Source: Certhia americana
Lineage: Eukaryota > Chordata > Aves > Passeriformes > Certhiidae
Direction: 5' to 3'
Assembly (NCBI GenBank): GCA_018697195.1
Contig: CM031858.1
Location: 133,495,715 to 133,559,714, forward strand
Length of the DNA stretch: 64,000 nt
The position numbers and the translations under genes are program-made. Shown one piece after another: positions 26,057 through 38,400 of this stretch. The notes beneath the pieces are model-generated. The model worked only from the letters and a program-made list of their open reading frames with translations. It ran no database searches and was not told the origin of the DNA. Positions within the stretch are counted from its first letter, which is position 1; the number at the start of each line of letters is the position of its first letter.

Positions 26057-26259
26057 GCTCGGAAGAAGAGGGGAGTTAGTCAGATCGCGCTCAGCTAACA
26101 TGGGACAATAGCTAAAAACAGTTCTGAGGAGTCTGATTATGTGCCTTACTGCCTTGCGCTGGAGCCAGCAGAGGAAGATGCGTGGTTTTATCCTTGTGCA
26201 ACGCTTGTCTGTCTAAGTACTGAACAGAGCAATGTGCTGAAGTTGGAGATCCGGACAAA
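26057..26259 (+). other. FZD6: FZD6 exon 2, 5' UTR part
   Basis: A good acceptor (pyrimidine-rich tract, then GGTACAG) ends at 26056. The 203 bases from there to the start codon contain three upstream ATGs, each followed by an in-frame stop before the main start. Confidence 0.75.
26139..26216 (+). promoter_or_regulatory. Upstream ORF (25 codons) in the FZD6 leader
   Basis: ATG at 26139 has A at -3 but T at +4. The frame runs 25 codons and stops at TAA 26214-26216. Two minimal uORFs flank it: 26100-26111 (three codons, stop TAG) and 26232-26240 (two codons, stop TGA). All three end before the FZD6 ATG at 26260, so they could lower or gate translation of the receptor. Whether they are translated is not shown by the sequence. 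Confidence 0.5.
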
Positions 26260-26439
26260 ATGGGAGCGCTAGTGTTCTCTGCGACCTGCAGTTTACTTCT
26301 AGCTCTGGTGCAAGGGCACAGCTTATTCACATGTGAGCCAATTACTATTGCCAGATGTTCAGGAATGCCTTACAATATGACTTTTTTCCCAAACATCATG
26401 GGACACTATGATCAGGACACAGCTGCTCGCAAAATGGAC
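26260..26439 (+). CDS. FZD6: FZD6 coding exon 2 (signal peptide, start of CRD)
   Basis: It encodes 60 residues in phase 0. A hydrophobic signal peptide ends near VQGHS, followed by [13 protein letters not shown], which carries the first two of the ten cysteines, and then the conserved block [15 protein letters not shown], the glycosylated start of the Frizzled domain. The donor GAC|GTAAGT is at 26440. Confidence 0.95.
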
Positions 26440-29400
26440 GTAAGTTCTCCCACCCTCTCCCCCTGATAGTATGTAACAAATTTGTCTTTGAGAAATTATT
26501 TAAGATATCTGTTGCACCGAATGACAAGGTTGATAATGTTTAGTGAGTAGATGTTTCTTCAGTGTGAGCTCCTTGGTTGTATAAGCACTATGTAAGGGAG
26601 CTACCGACTTCCTCCCTTCACCCTGCCTTGGATCCTGCTTTAGAGTGGAAGAGGAATGGGTGTAGCACAGCAGTGTGGCTATTCAGAGCGTTTTGGCAGA
26701 GCTGATCGCATATAGCTCAGGCACCTTACTGTTAAGCAATTGTTGAAATTCTCAGGGGAAATAGTTTATGATATCCTGGCCTGCCTGAACTCAGTGCAGA
26801 AATCATATTTAGAAGATACTCTTTGCTCCTATCTTACCTTGCATCTATTAAGGAGAAGCACCTGAAGTTATTCTTAGCCCTATTCTCCATTGTGGCTTTT
26901 GCATTCTGTTGTCTTCTGAGTGGATGCTGAAACTTCTGATTGAAAGAGCAACTTCACTCTTTTAAACTGAAAATATGCACTTTTCTTACCTGAACTGACT
27001 ATAAGTGTGGCTCCCCTTAGAATATGCCACGTTGTGGAAAGGCTTTGCCTGTAGCAATACCTGTAAAGGATGAGAGCCTCTCTGGGTGAGAGGCTTGTAA
27101 AACAAGTTTTAAACCTGTTTTAATAATGGCTTTTCAGTGGTAAGAGGAGGGGGAAAATCTTAACACAGGTCTTTGAAAGCTCAGTGTCTTGTGCTATGCA
27201 AAGAGTGAAACAGAAGTGAGGTGAATATAAAGTTTCTGTTTAAAAAAAAACCTTACATGTGTTGCTGGAAGTACTGCTATAAACTTATTTGCATACTCTT
27301 TACTGAGTTTGGAGGAGGAGCTTGCTTCAGTTGCCAAAACATGTTTTTAGCGTTGCTTGGGATAATAACGATTCCCTGTTTGGCCGCCAGTTGCCAGCCT
27401 GGAATAGCACAGGCTTTGGTCTCATTGTTTTTGTCAGCCCGGTGTAGATGTATGGGAAATTCTGGTATTCAATGTTAAGCCATCTGTACACAAGCAGCTG
27501 AATTCGACTGCAGATCTCTGACAAATTGAGGGCTTTTCAGTTGGAAGGCAGGCTGTAGGCTTCAGTTGTGAACAGTGCAGTGCTTCTCTAGTCATCACTT
27601 TCAGGATGTTTCCTGCAGTGTCTGCCACTTTATCTCCTCAGGTATGCTGCTGCTGCTGTCTTGGTGTGTGTTAGCTGCAACCATTGAGCCAGCATTTGTC
27701 AGTATTTGTACCTTCCAGTCATGCTGCTGTTAGGGCAGAGAGACCACAGGGTCATTTTTATTAGGTTGCTTATGACTTGACTTTTCTCAATTGTCAGTAA
27801 CTTGTGCCTAGTGCATGTGTGGAGGGAGTTCCTTCTGGAAAGTATTCATGGCTTACCTTACAAATAGTTGCCTACCTTCTTATATAGCTATTTCATTAAA
27901 AATTGTGTGGTAGGGAGAAGTTTTGTTGTTTTCTCTCTTTTTCCATCCTGTCACCCTTATATCCTACTACAGTGTTGGATCACTACTCAGCCAACTGACT
28001 GGGTGGCTGCAGTGTCTATAAAGATTTGATTTGCCTACCCTCGTTGATTTGCTCCCTAGTCTCCTCTCATCCCCACTGCCTGGTCTCTAATTTGGTATTC
28101 CTAACTACTGTGGCACTGTGCAGATGTTTCTGAACTGCCTGTTACCTGGTGGTCTGCCTACCTTTATTTGTGGTCCAGCAGTGATGATGGATTATTTGGT
28201 CAAAGGGATTTTTTAAGACAGCTGCTTTACAGGTGAAAGGGTCTTTGCTCCCATTCTGTATGAAGTTTGTGTTGAGTCCACTGCTAGCAGTAAGATTCAG
28301 AATTAATACAGTAAAAGCTTATGGTGGTTCATTGCTGGGCCTTCCTTCTGAGAGGGACCAGCGTGTACCAGTGTCACATATTTTGATGTAATTCTTCATG
28401 TCATTCAGTAACAGCGCCAGTTTGTCCATAGTTAATTGCATCAGGGAACCTTCTCAGGATTGTCAAAAGGTTCTGCTTTTCAAGGGACTTTGTGTTGCAG
28501 CAAGGGAGGAGTCACTTCTGAAATAGTGTTTAATTTCAGGTTGCAGCTGTAACAAGGCAGCAGGTTAGGAGGTGGAGGAGACTTCTGTTGTTTTAAGAGC
28601 TTGAATTTTTTTGTAATTTTCAGTCCAAACTTCATTCATACCAAAGAAAGAATTTTAATAGCGTGTTTTCACTCTGTAGAAATGCTTTCTTTTGATCCTC
28701 AGTGGGAATGCTTAAAGGCATTCTTTTTTAATTCTGTCTTGCTTTTCACCCTCCCCTCCCCCTGCCTGTTCTCAAAATTGGGCATGAGATTAATATCTTC
28801 ACATGTAAGGTCTCACAGGGTTTTGAGGTTGAGGCCTGCAGTATTTTGCTCCCTGTATCATAACTGACTTTGAGTAAGATGCTTGATCATGCAGTCCTAA
28901 GGAAGAAAGTAGGGACTTCTTCCAGAAATGAAAAAATATTTTGTGCAGAGAGCCATAATGTTAGTCCAGTTTTATGTTTCTATCCCCTTTAAGAATTTTT
29001 GAGGAGTGTTTACTCCCCGAAATGACCAAGATTTGTCAAGAGGACAAGTCTAACCTCAAGCTCACTCTCCAAAACAGTGGTAACTCACAATGCCCCACTC
29101 AGAAGGCTCTACAGGTGTGTTCTGCTGCAAGGGAGCATTGTATAGCCAGAAGAGCTGTGCTGGGAATGTGTTAAATTGGTATTTCTGGACCGTGTCTTCA
29201 TAGTAATCCTCCAGGAGAGGATGATGTGGAGCTACTGTCTCAGGCAGTGGTTGTCTTCCAGGAAAGCAGCTGATACGTGGTCTTACAGTTCTGCCTCATG
29301 TATCAGCTGTTCATAATGGTGTGCTATAAACCAGAACACTGAAGCACTAGAGTAGGAAGATGACTAACTCAGTCCTAGGGCCTCCTTTATGGATGTTTGG

Positions 29401-32400
29401 CTAGTGAGGAAAGTCCCTCTGGGATCTTGCTTTCTGCAATAAAAAATACGTAATTTCAGTTACTCCCTCCATTCACATATTTATTTATTTAGTTTAATTC
29501 TGAGCTTTCAACTTGATGGGCTGAGTTTTGGCTCTTTGAGTTTTACTTTATATTTGGATTTTTTTTGTTTACACAGCAAAGGGTGGCTTTAAGAAAGTAA
29601 AACCACATGGTTTTGTGGTGTGAAGTTTTGTGTATGTTTGCTAAACAGCTTCATTACAGTGGAATCTCATTATTTGCAGATGCCTACCATTCCTGTATCT
29701 CAAAGCAGTTTATCAGTAACTGCTCTTGTTGCTACTAGTTCAGGTTGAGGGGTGGAAGATCTAGGGTTTGTCTGATGAGGAAAATAAGTGGACGTAACAG
29801 ATCTGGTTCATTACAGCTGTATTTAAATAGGTGTAACTCCCCCTCGTGGTCATCCACAAAAACGAGTCACTTTAATTCCAGAGTAATTCCTGCTTTAACT
29901 ATCCTGGAATAGGTTGTCAACTGAAGGCATTATTGCACCGAGGCAAAGACTTACTGTGTTGTAACTTACATTCATATCTCTTAATCTGTTCTCCTGCAGT
30001 TCTGGAATGTCTCCACAGGAGAACAAGCCCTTAAGACTTCCTGATGTGGGCAAGATCCACAGGTCTGTAGAAGTACAAAGGCTTGCCAGCGAGTTTTTAG
30101 AGCAGACTGTAGAAAACACTGGAAAATGTTGCACAGAGAACAATGAAGTACCTCAGAGAGACTGAAAAAATGATTCAGTAGTGAGTTTTCCATTCACTTA
30201 TGAGTCCCTGGCCATGTGCCAGAATATGTGTGTGCATGTCTATGGAGGGGTGAGTGCAGCTGGCTGTGGCAGAAATTGTGTGAGAACTGGGGTCAGTTTA
30301 AACAAAGCCATTTAGAGCCATTAAAAAGTACCTTCAGAAGCTTAACACTTTGCATGAGTTAAAATTTGTAATATAATGGCTTCATTTGCTTCTGCTAAAT
30401 CCAAATTTATAGTAAATTCAATATAATAATACTTAAAAAACCCTGCAAACTTAAATTGGTAGGCATGTGTGTGTATACACACAGGAAGGAAAAAGCTGTC
30501 TACCACTGTAAGCTGGGAGTTTTGGGGAAGTAAGTGCTGTTTTGTGGAAAGGTCATTACTGGGATAGCCTGCAAAGCAGCACTTAATCTCTAGAATTTAC
30601 TTAATCTCTAGAGACAGTCATCTTTGTTTCTCACTTGTACTCCACATGAGCAGTGCTTGGTGTAATATGTGAACCACTAGTACTTTAAAGTCAAAGCTTA
30701 AATCTCAGCATCTTCTAGGAAAGCAGTCAATATTCTTGATCTGCTTGGAGTTACGTTTTGTCTCTGGTGCTGCCTCTGACCCTAAAGTGGAGAAATGTAT
30801 GCAGAGTTGTGGACATTGACCCAATGGAATAAGCACGAAGGAGTCTTTAATTGATATTTTGTTTGTAATATTTTGTTGTCTCTTTACCATGGTACTGAAG
30901 AGCAGGGAAGGCTTTTGTAAAAAGTGGTAAATTTAGAACATTGTGTGGTACTGTACAAACTCAGGTAACTTTTCTAGCTTCTCAGAATGTAGTGGATGTC
31001 ACAAAAGATTGTGGTGATGAAACAGCTGAAGTGATGCTTGTTAAATTGGCAGATACCAAAGTATTTTTTATAGATACTTCATATGCATCGAAGGAAATGC
31101 AAGGAGGTTCAACTGACTTTTTCTGGTTATGTCTCAAGATAGTTGGATGTTAGTAATTCTTTCGAGCATCACCATGGAAGTTGCAGAAAAGCACTGACTA
31201 AGGGTTTGAAAACATGTGAATTATCTGTTTAATTTTGTAAAATACCTTAAAAATTCGGCATGTATGTTCATTTTTTATGCTCTCTTACTCTCCAAAGAAA
31301 CATACATCATGTTTAGTTCTTAGAGTGGTGCTTATAGCAATGTTCATAAGCCATTTTTGCTGATTCCTGTGGGTACAGTAAATTGCAACCACTAAAAAAG
31401 TTTGTTACCTGTCGTACTGAGGCCCTTCAAGTGAGATTGGCTTGTTCAGATTGACTGAAAGCAGACAGGCGAGTGTGTATAATCCCATTAACCCTTGCTC
31501 TAAGTGTATCAGTCACCCACAAAATCTGTTGCTGCTTTCTCTGAGCAGCAGGACTTGTCCCCTTGATAATGTGAATAGCACTGCCTTGCTCTTTGTTCTG
31601 CAAGGGTGCTGTTTAGAATTCGTAGGGGTCCAAAGTAATGCATGCTTGACAAAGAGTTGGTAGCTGGAGTTCTTGGAGATGGTGTTGACAGTGTGATTCC
31701 AAGAGCCTCTTCTTTCTCCATCTTCAGAAGCTATGCCTACAGTGGCAAGTAATTTGGTGTTACAGGAGTGGATCACTAGGTGAAGTTGTCAGCACACTTC
31801 TTACCTGTCTGCTGTGTGAGATGGAGGAGTTTTACTCTGGGTTAGATTTTGGCCAGTCTCACTGTGCAGAAGGCCTGAAGCTGGCCACTGAAGGCTGCCT
31901 TGCAGGTCTTTGTCAACAGCAGGCTTCTGAGAAATACCATGGTATCTTGTTGTTTGTTTCCTACAGATGTCTTGTCCCTTCTGCAGTGCTCTGGTTAATG
32001 TTCAAGTGTAGCTGCAAGCTGTTGGTTTCTTAGTCTCACTGTGTACCCTTTTTGTCTCCAGTTGTCTCCAATTCCCTCTTCTCCACACTTAAATCTGCAA
32101 TTACTGACAAAATCAAGGCAGTGATGGACTTAATCCAGTGGCTGTAGCCTACTCTTAGAGGACACCTGTGGATGGAACAGCTTCCCTGAAACTATATAAA
32201 GAAGGAAAATAAGAACAGAGCTACTGAATTTGTAACTACTTTGCCTTCACTAATAGGAAGCAGTTAGGGCTTGGGTGCTGAGCTATCTGCTGAGAGCACA
32301 TCGTCCTTGGGGAAAGTCAGCAGTGGGTACAAAGTTTGTACAAAGACACAGGTGCAATTTCCATGTTGTCTTAGTGTTTTGATGGAAATAGCTGCTGGCC

Positions 32401-35400
32401 AGTGGAGCCTTGTGAACTTTACCTGGCCATTTAGGATTAGATTGGGTAGGATAGGTCTGCTGAGGGTGATGTGGTGACCATGATTTTGAACATCACCTTC
32501 ACATATCTTTCTGTGAATAGTAGGCAAGTAGGAGAAAATTATATGTTGTTGTTTGCTGGTGGTCCACACTGTTTTCCCTCTGCTGTCTGTGAGCTGTCAA
32601 ACTGTGTGGGGTCAACAGCTGGGTAAGAACTCACACCAGCTGGGTAAGAACTCACATGGCAGCTCTGGCAACAGCAGCTGGATCGTCATGAAGGATTTGG
32701 TGAACCATAGTACATTGTGGGACATTCTTGCAAGGCTTGTGATGTTTGTGCCATCTACAAATCTAGCCTAAGAATAGCAGAGGATCCTGATGTCTTTCTG
32801 ATGTGAGCTTTGTGGTGTTCGGGTCTGAGATGCTCTTTGTCCACAATGCTGCATGGGTTCAGGAGGATGGATGGAGCTTGGGCCCTTGTTATGTGCTGGT
32901 GGAGGTGGAATGCAGGCTTAGTTTGCCATTTGCAGGATGGATGTTCAGGGTGAAAACTTGGCTACAAGATGTTACCTATGCCTACGATGGTAAAGACCAT
33001 AAAAAGCAAATGGTCCAGAAAATAACCACATTAGATGGGGAATATGGTCAAATGTCCATGGTTTCTTTTCTAGTTTGACAGTGCAATGATTAAAGCTGAC
33101 AATTTCTGATGCTACTGTTGTGTCATCTCTTTAGTTCTCTACTGCATTGTGAAGGAGGGGGTGGGAGTAGCTGCACCACAAAATTTGCTGCCTTTTTCTG
33201 TCTCTCAGTGTTGACTGTTGATTCACCAGCCCTTAGGGGCAAACGTAGTTCCTTTGTCACATGGTTGCCTTTTTGGGTCTTTTTTGTGTATTTGTGTGCA
33301 TCTGTGATTGCTGTAACACATTGGTAATTTGTCTGCCAGAGAAAAAGATGCATATGTCTGCCCTCTTCTTCTGAGCTGAGTAGTGTAGATGAATGGAGAC
33401 TTGTTTGATTTCTGCTTAGCTACTGGGAAAAGTGTGCAGGAGGTGTGTAACAGCTGTGTAAGTAGCTACTGTAGATGGGGAGGAGAGAGACCTGGATAAT
33501 CAGTCTTCGTAGGACAGTAAGGGTGTCCTCTTACCAAAGATACCTCTCCTCTAGACAACAGCTTCCTGTGAGGGGAAAATAAAAATCCCCATTTCTTGTA
33601 CTTAAACTTCTGGTAGATCAAGTTATTTCAAACAATAAACACATCCTTCCAAGTTTGGCTCATGCTGTATTCCCCAGAGGGCCTGCATAACCAGATTTCT
33701 TTAGTTTCAGTAGCTACTGCCACAAAGCACTTGGTGGCTGAACTCTCCACGCAGTTGTCCTGCACACAAAATTAAAAGCATTAATTTTCTGGACAGCGTC
33801 TGTACCCATCCAGCCTCATGGTGACCTAGCAATACCTGTTTGCTAGGATGCCATGTTCCAGCATATTGTTTCACATGAGCTAATGCTCTTGCAAGGAAGG
33901 TACAAGGTGCACCATTCTAAGAATCCACTTGGGTGGGGGATCTCGCTGGGGATTATATCCAGAGCTACAAACAAAACATTAAATATCAAAGGTTAACATG
34001 GCCCACAAATCATAAAGTGATGGGGAGAAAGAAAAGGTAGCCTTGAGTTTTTAGAACAGGAGAAGTAGGGAGGATAATGAGGGGAATATCACCAAGATGA
34101 ACACTGTGGGCTAAAAATAAGGTAACAGTGTCTAATACAGGCATTCAAAACTGGGGAGTGTTTCAAAGTATGACCAACTGGAAACAGTGAAAGCAGAAGA
34201 CAAGTAATGATTGCAGATGCTGAGGTAGATGACTGTAGCTTCATGGGCTTCAGCTTGGTCAGATGACTTGTGCATGCCTGGCTGACATCTCCTACATCGT
34301 AACAAAGTTGGGGTTTTTTAAGACTGCTTAAAAATTTGTGAAGTAGGCAAGAAAGAAATGGTGCAAATTTGCTCTTCTGGTAGCTTGAGCTTTGCTGTTG
34401 TGCTGAAGTGTGTCTCCACACTCAGATGGGGGGGAAGCACAAATCTGAGTGACTTTTGGAACCACAGCAGTAATGATGTCTGCTGGAATTTCTTAAAAAT
34501 GGGAGGATTCTTTAAACATAAGACAGAGTATCAACGTTATTATAGGTAATCCTTTACATTGAATTCTACACAAAAAGTTTAGCAGTAAATCCAGTTATTC
34601 CTGTTACACATGGCAAATACATGGAGAATTTAAGATTTGAGATTCTTATGCTACCACAGTCCAGATGTAATGAAGCTGAACTTCAGATGTCTGAGGGCCT
34701 GCAGTATACCTTCCTTCAGTTAACTTATAAATGTCTGTCTTTTATATCTGTCTAATTTGCACAAAACCTAAACCAGATACAATGTATAACTGAAAATCTT
34801 TATAAAAATAGTTCAGTTCTGTAACACTTGGGAAAAAGCTCTCATGTTTGTTAAGGACTGTAAATTGCAGAGGCTGGAATATCTATAATTTAGGTCAGGC
34901 TATAATTTAGGTTAGAACAAAAAATGCAGTGAATTTTGGTAACAAGCTGTTTTGAAAAGTATTTGAAATACTTGTACTTTAGTTTGCTTCAGATAGTGAG
35001 ATGTAATATTCCTGTTTATATTTATAACATTTGCTATAGGTAAAAAATATAGGTATATATGTATTTTTATTTTGCATGTGCAAATACTTAAAGGGAAAAT
35101 ATGGAATTAAGTTGTTTTACTACAGTAAGAAATTCTGTTGCCAGATCCCTGCATGAGTCATTCATTTGAGTTGGACTTGGTTAGTGAATCCCTTCCAACT
35201 CAGAATATACTGTGACTCTGTATAGTTAATACAAAAGCATTTGGAGTGTATGGAAGTAAAAAAGCAGAATAGCCTGCTTTATCCTTCTGTGTCTGTGTCC
35301 ATTCTGTGCCAAGTTGTCATGTTGGAGTAGTTTCTTTGGAGTTTGCTTTATTTTTTTTTTTTTAAACTGCATGAGTGCCTTGCTGTCCCATTGACCTTTG

Positions 35401-38400
35401 AAAACATTCCCCCGTGTGCCTTATCCTTACCCTGGTAGCATTTTTAATATTCCCATAACCTTTGAATAGCGAATATGAAAATTCAGACCATAATATACAT
35501 GCAGACACGGATATGTATGTGTGAGTGTGTGTGTGTGTGTATATTGCATGCGTTTGCTGGTGAGGAGTTTGGACAGGCTCGTTCTTGTTGCAAATCCCTT
35601 GGAGGTGTCGCTGCTGAGTGCCCCGGCTCCCTGAGCAGCTGCACAGCCCCGGCACCTGAGCCCTTGCCCGGCTGGTTCGGGTGATGGAGCTCAGTCCCGC
35701 CGAGCCCGTCCCCACGGCCACCCGGCTGCCTGCCGGCCCGGCCCTGGGGATTCACAGCACGGGGATTTTGGGATCAGTCCTGCCATCCTTTGCCCTCTAA
35801 ACGCGGATCTTGGGGGGCTGACCGGCCGGCTGTGGGAGGAGCACTGCTGGGCACGGTCCAGTTTATCAGCCGCTGCACGCTGGGCTGTGCCCAGGCTTTG
35901 TTCGCAGCCCTTTCACCGTCTGAGTGCGTGCGTTGCCTTTGCTGTTCCCTTGAAGGACAAAAACAAGCTTATATCTTTGCAAACATCTTCCACTGCAGAG
36001 CCGCATCGTTTGTCCCACTGGCTTGTTTACTGCCCTTTTCTTTCTCTGCACCACCCCCATCCTCTGCCAGCTCTTTGAACTTCAGATTTTCCTGGAGTAG
36101 GAAACTTAAACTATTGTGTTTTAAACTATGGGAGCAACCTACTTTGTATTCTGACAAAATACTTCATTCTTATCTGTGTAAATGTTAAATTGATTAAATT
36201 TTTAAAATGTTTGAAAAGCTTTTAGATTGAACACAATTTAATGTACTTCTAGTTTATTATGGAAGCTGCAGAAAGTAATGCTGTTTTTTTAAAAGCAGTT
36301 TATTAAACTAGAAGTCAAATTCATGTATATTTGATAGTTTTCTTTTTACCTCTGTCAAATCAATATGCACTAATTATGCATATTAAACCTACAAGTATTC
36401 ACATTTGTAATATATATCTTATATACATTTATAGCTAAAATGTAAGTGGTGATTGCTAGTCCTGAAAAATTGTTATTTTACCCATGTAATTTTAACTGAA
36501 TTGAGAAAATACAGATTACAGCTGATACTTGCTGGTGGTAGCAGTAGTTGATTGTTACCTACAACTCAGGTAGAAACAGGGTGTATATGGACTCTCAAAT
36601 GAATTCATACCATGTTCCTTGCTGGTTTAAAGGATGGTTGGAATTGTACTAATGTTCCTGGGCATTCCCATGTTCCTGTTCTGCAGTTTTTCTGTTAAGT
36701 AGCAGCTTTTAGCAGGCATGTAGCAACAAGACACTGACATCCTCGGCCTTCTGCAAAATCCTTACGTACCAAATAAAACGTATTTAACTGGCCTTTGATC
36801 AAAATTCATCAATGTAACTTCCAGTGGGAAAAACTTAATCTTTTCTCAACCTTGCTTTAAATCTATTGAACTTAAAAATTTCATTCTTTGTTTAGTTTCA
36901 TGTGTTGGGACATTATTTATCATGACTTAGTTAATTGTGCATGAACTAGAAGTCACATTCTTGGCAGCTGATTGACTGTGGCTATCAGCAAATTGCTGCC
37001 CTTGCCAGCCTGTCTAGGAAATGCATGAAGGCATTCATCTCTCTGGGTATGATGCTAATCTTGTTTGCATTGAGTCAGAATAACTCCATTGTAACAATAG
37101 TGTCAGATTAAATCAACCCTGCCATACTTGCTCCACTGTTTTTAATTGAAGCAGATTATCATTGTAAAAGTGGCTAAAGATCCTGTGAAGATTGTTAGTA
37201 TAGCTCTGTGAGTATGAAGAGTAATTACTGTCTCCTCTTCTGAGATAGTTTATGTGCACTGGGATTGATAGTGGCTGTATTTCCTAACTATCACATCTGA
37301 AAACTTACATATTTATAAATATATTTGGTTTAGGATTTGAGACTGTACTTCACTTCTGTAGTGACTGGATAGTAGGGTTTTTTTGTATGGTACTGTAAAT
37401 TATTAACAACTAGTTTTTAATTATTGATCATGAAGATTCTCCACAAGAAGCAAGGGAGTTGGTGATCCTTCTGAGTCTCTTCCAGTTTGAGATATTCTAT
37501 GATTCTAATTATTCATTATTTAGGTAGGGGTTATTTCCTGTAAAGCAGATACATATTTACACGAATAGCAATGTGTATCTTTAATATAGGTAGGAATCTG
37601 AGGTACACAGTGTGGTAGAAATACAGATTTTGTATTTATATAAATACAGAAATTGTAGAAATACAGATTCAAGACTGCCTTTGCTTCAGTGACTGAAATA
37701 CGGAGTTACAGAAGCAAAAATGTTGTTGCTTTAGTCACAAGATCTGTGTCAAAGAGATGACATGGCTTAACACTGAGACAGTTATGGTCTGTCATTAACT
37801 TGGTTAACCTCGGTGTTAACGAGATTAATAAGGCTAAATGTTTTCACATGGTAGGTAGAGCTCAGTGGTTAGGAGAACAGGTTGTTACTGTCTTAGATAT
37901 CTGACTCCAGTGGCTGAACAAAGGCTCGAGTCCTCTGTGTATCTCAGCAATTCAAGGTATTTCCTGTCTCTTACAATAAAAGCTTGCCATAGATGATTGT
38001 AACAAAGACCTTGATATTTCAGGCCACAGTTTTCTATATTATGAAAGTATCTCTGTGATATTAATCAGCAGAGTACAGGAGAGTATTTCCACTTACTTGT
38101 TTTGGCATATGCTGGTAGTTATCATACATCAGAACCCCAGAGACTGATCATCTCTGGTAATGCTTCTCTCTAGGATCAGACTTGAGATGAGGTACAACAG
38201 AGCATTTAGAATGTCTACATGAAATAATGAACTTGTTTCTCTTGTGTCTTGGAATTGTAAGCCTGCTAAGCACAAAACAGGGAAGCATGATGAGCACAGG
38301 ATCCATATATAGTTCTAGGTTGCAATTTACTTGTTGGCAAAGCACATTTAAGAACATGTTTGCACTTAGACATTTTTTTCTGTTTTGCACCATTTGTTTT

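Noticed and set aside
25044..26098. Long overlapping open frames on both strands of the FZD6 CpG island (up to about 280 codons)
   Set aside because: Their Pro/Ala/Arg/Gly composition follows from high GC with few stop codons. No conserved domain was seen, and the frames overlap in several phases.
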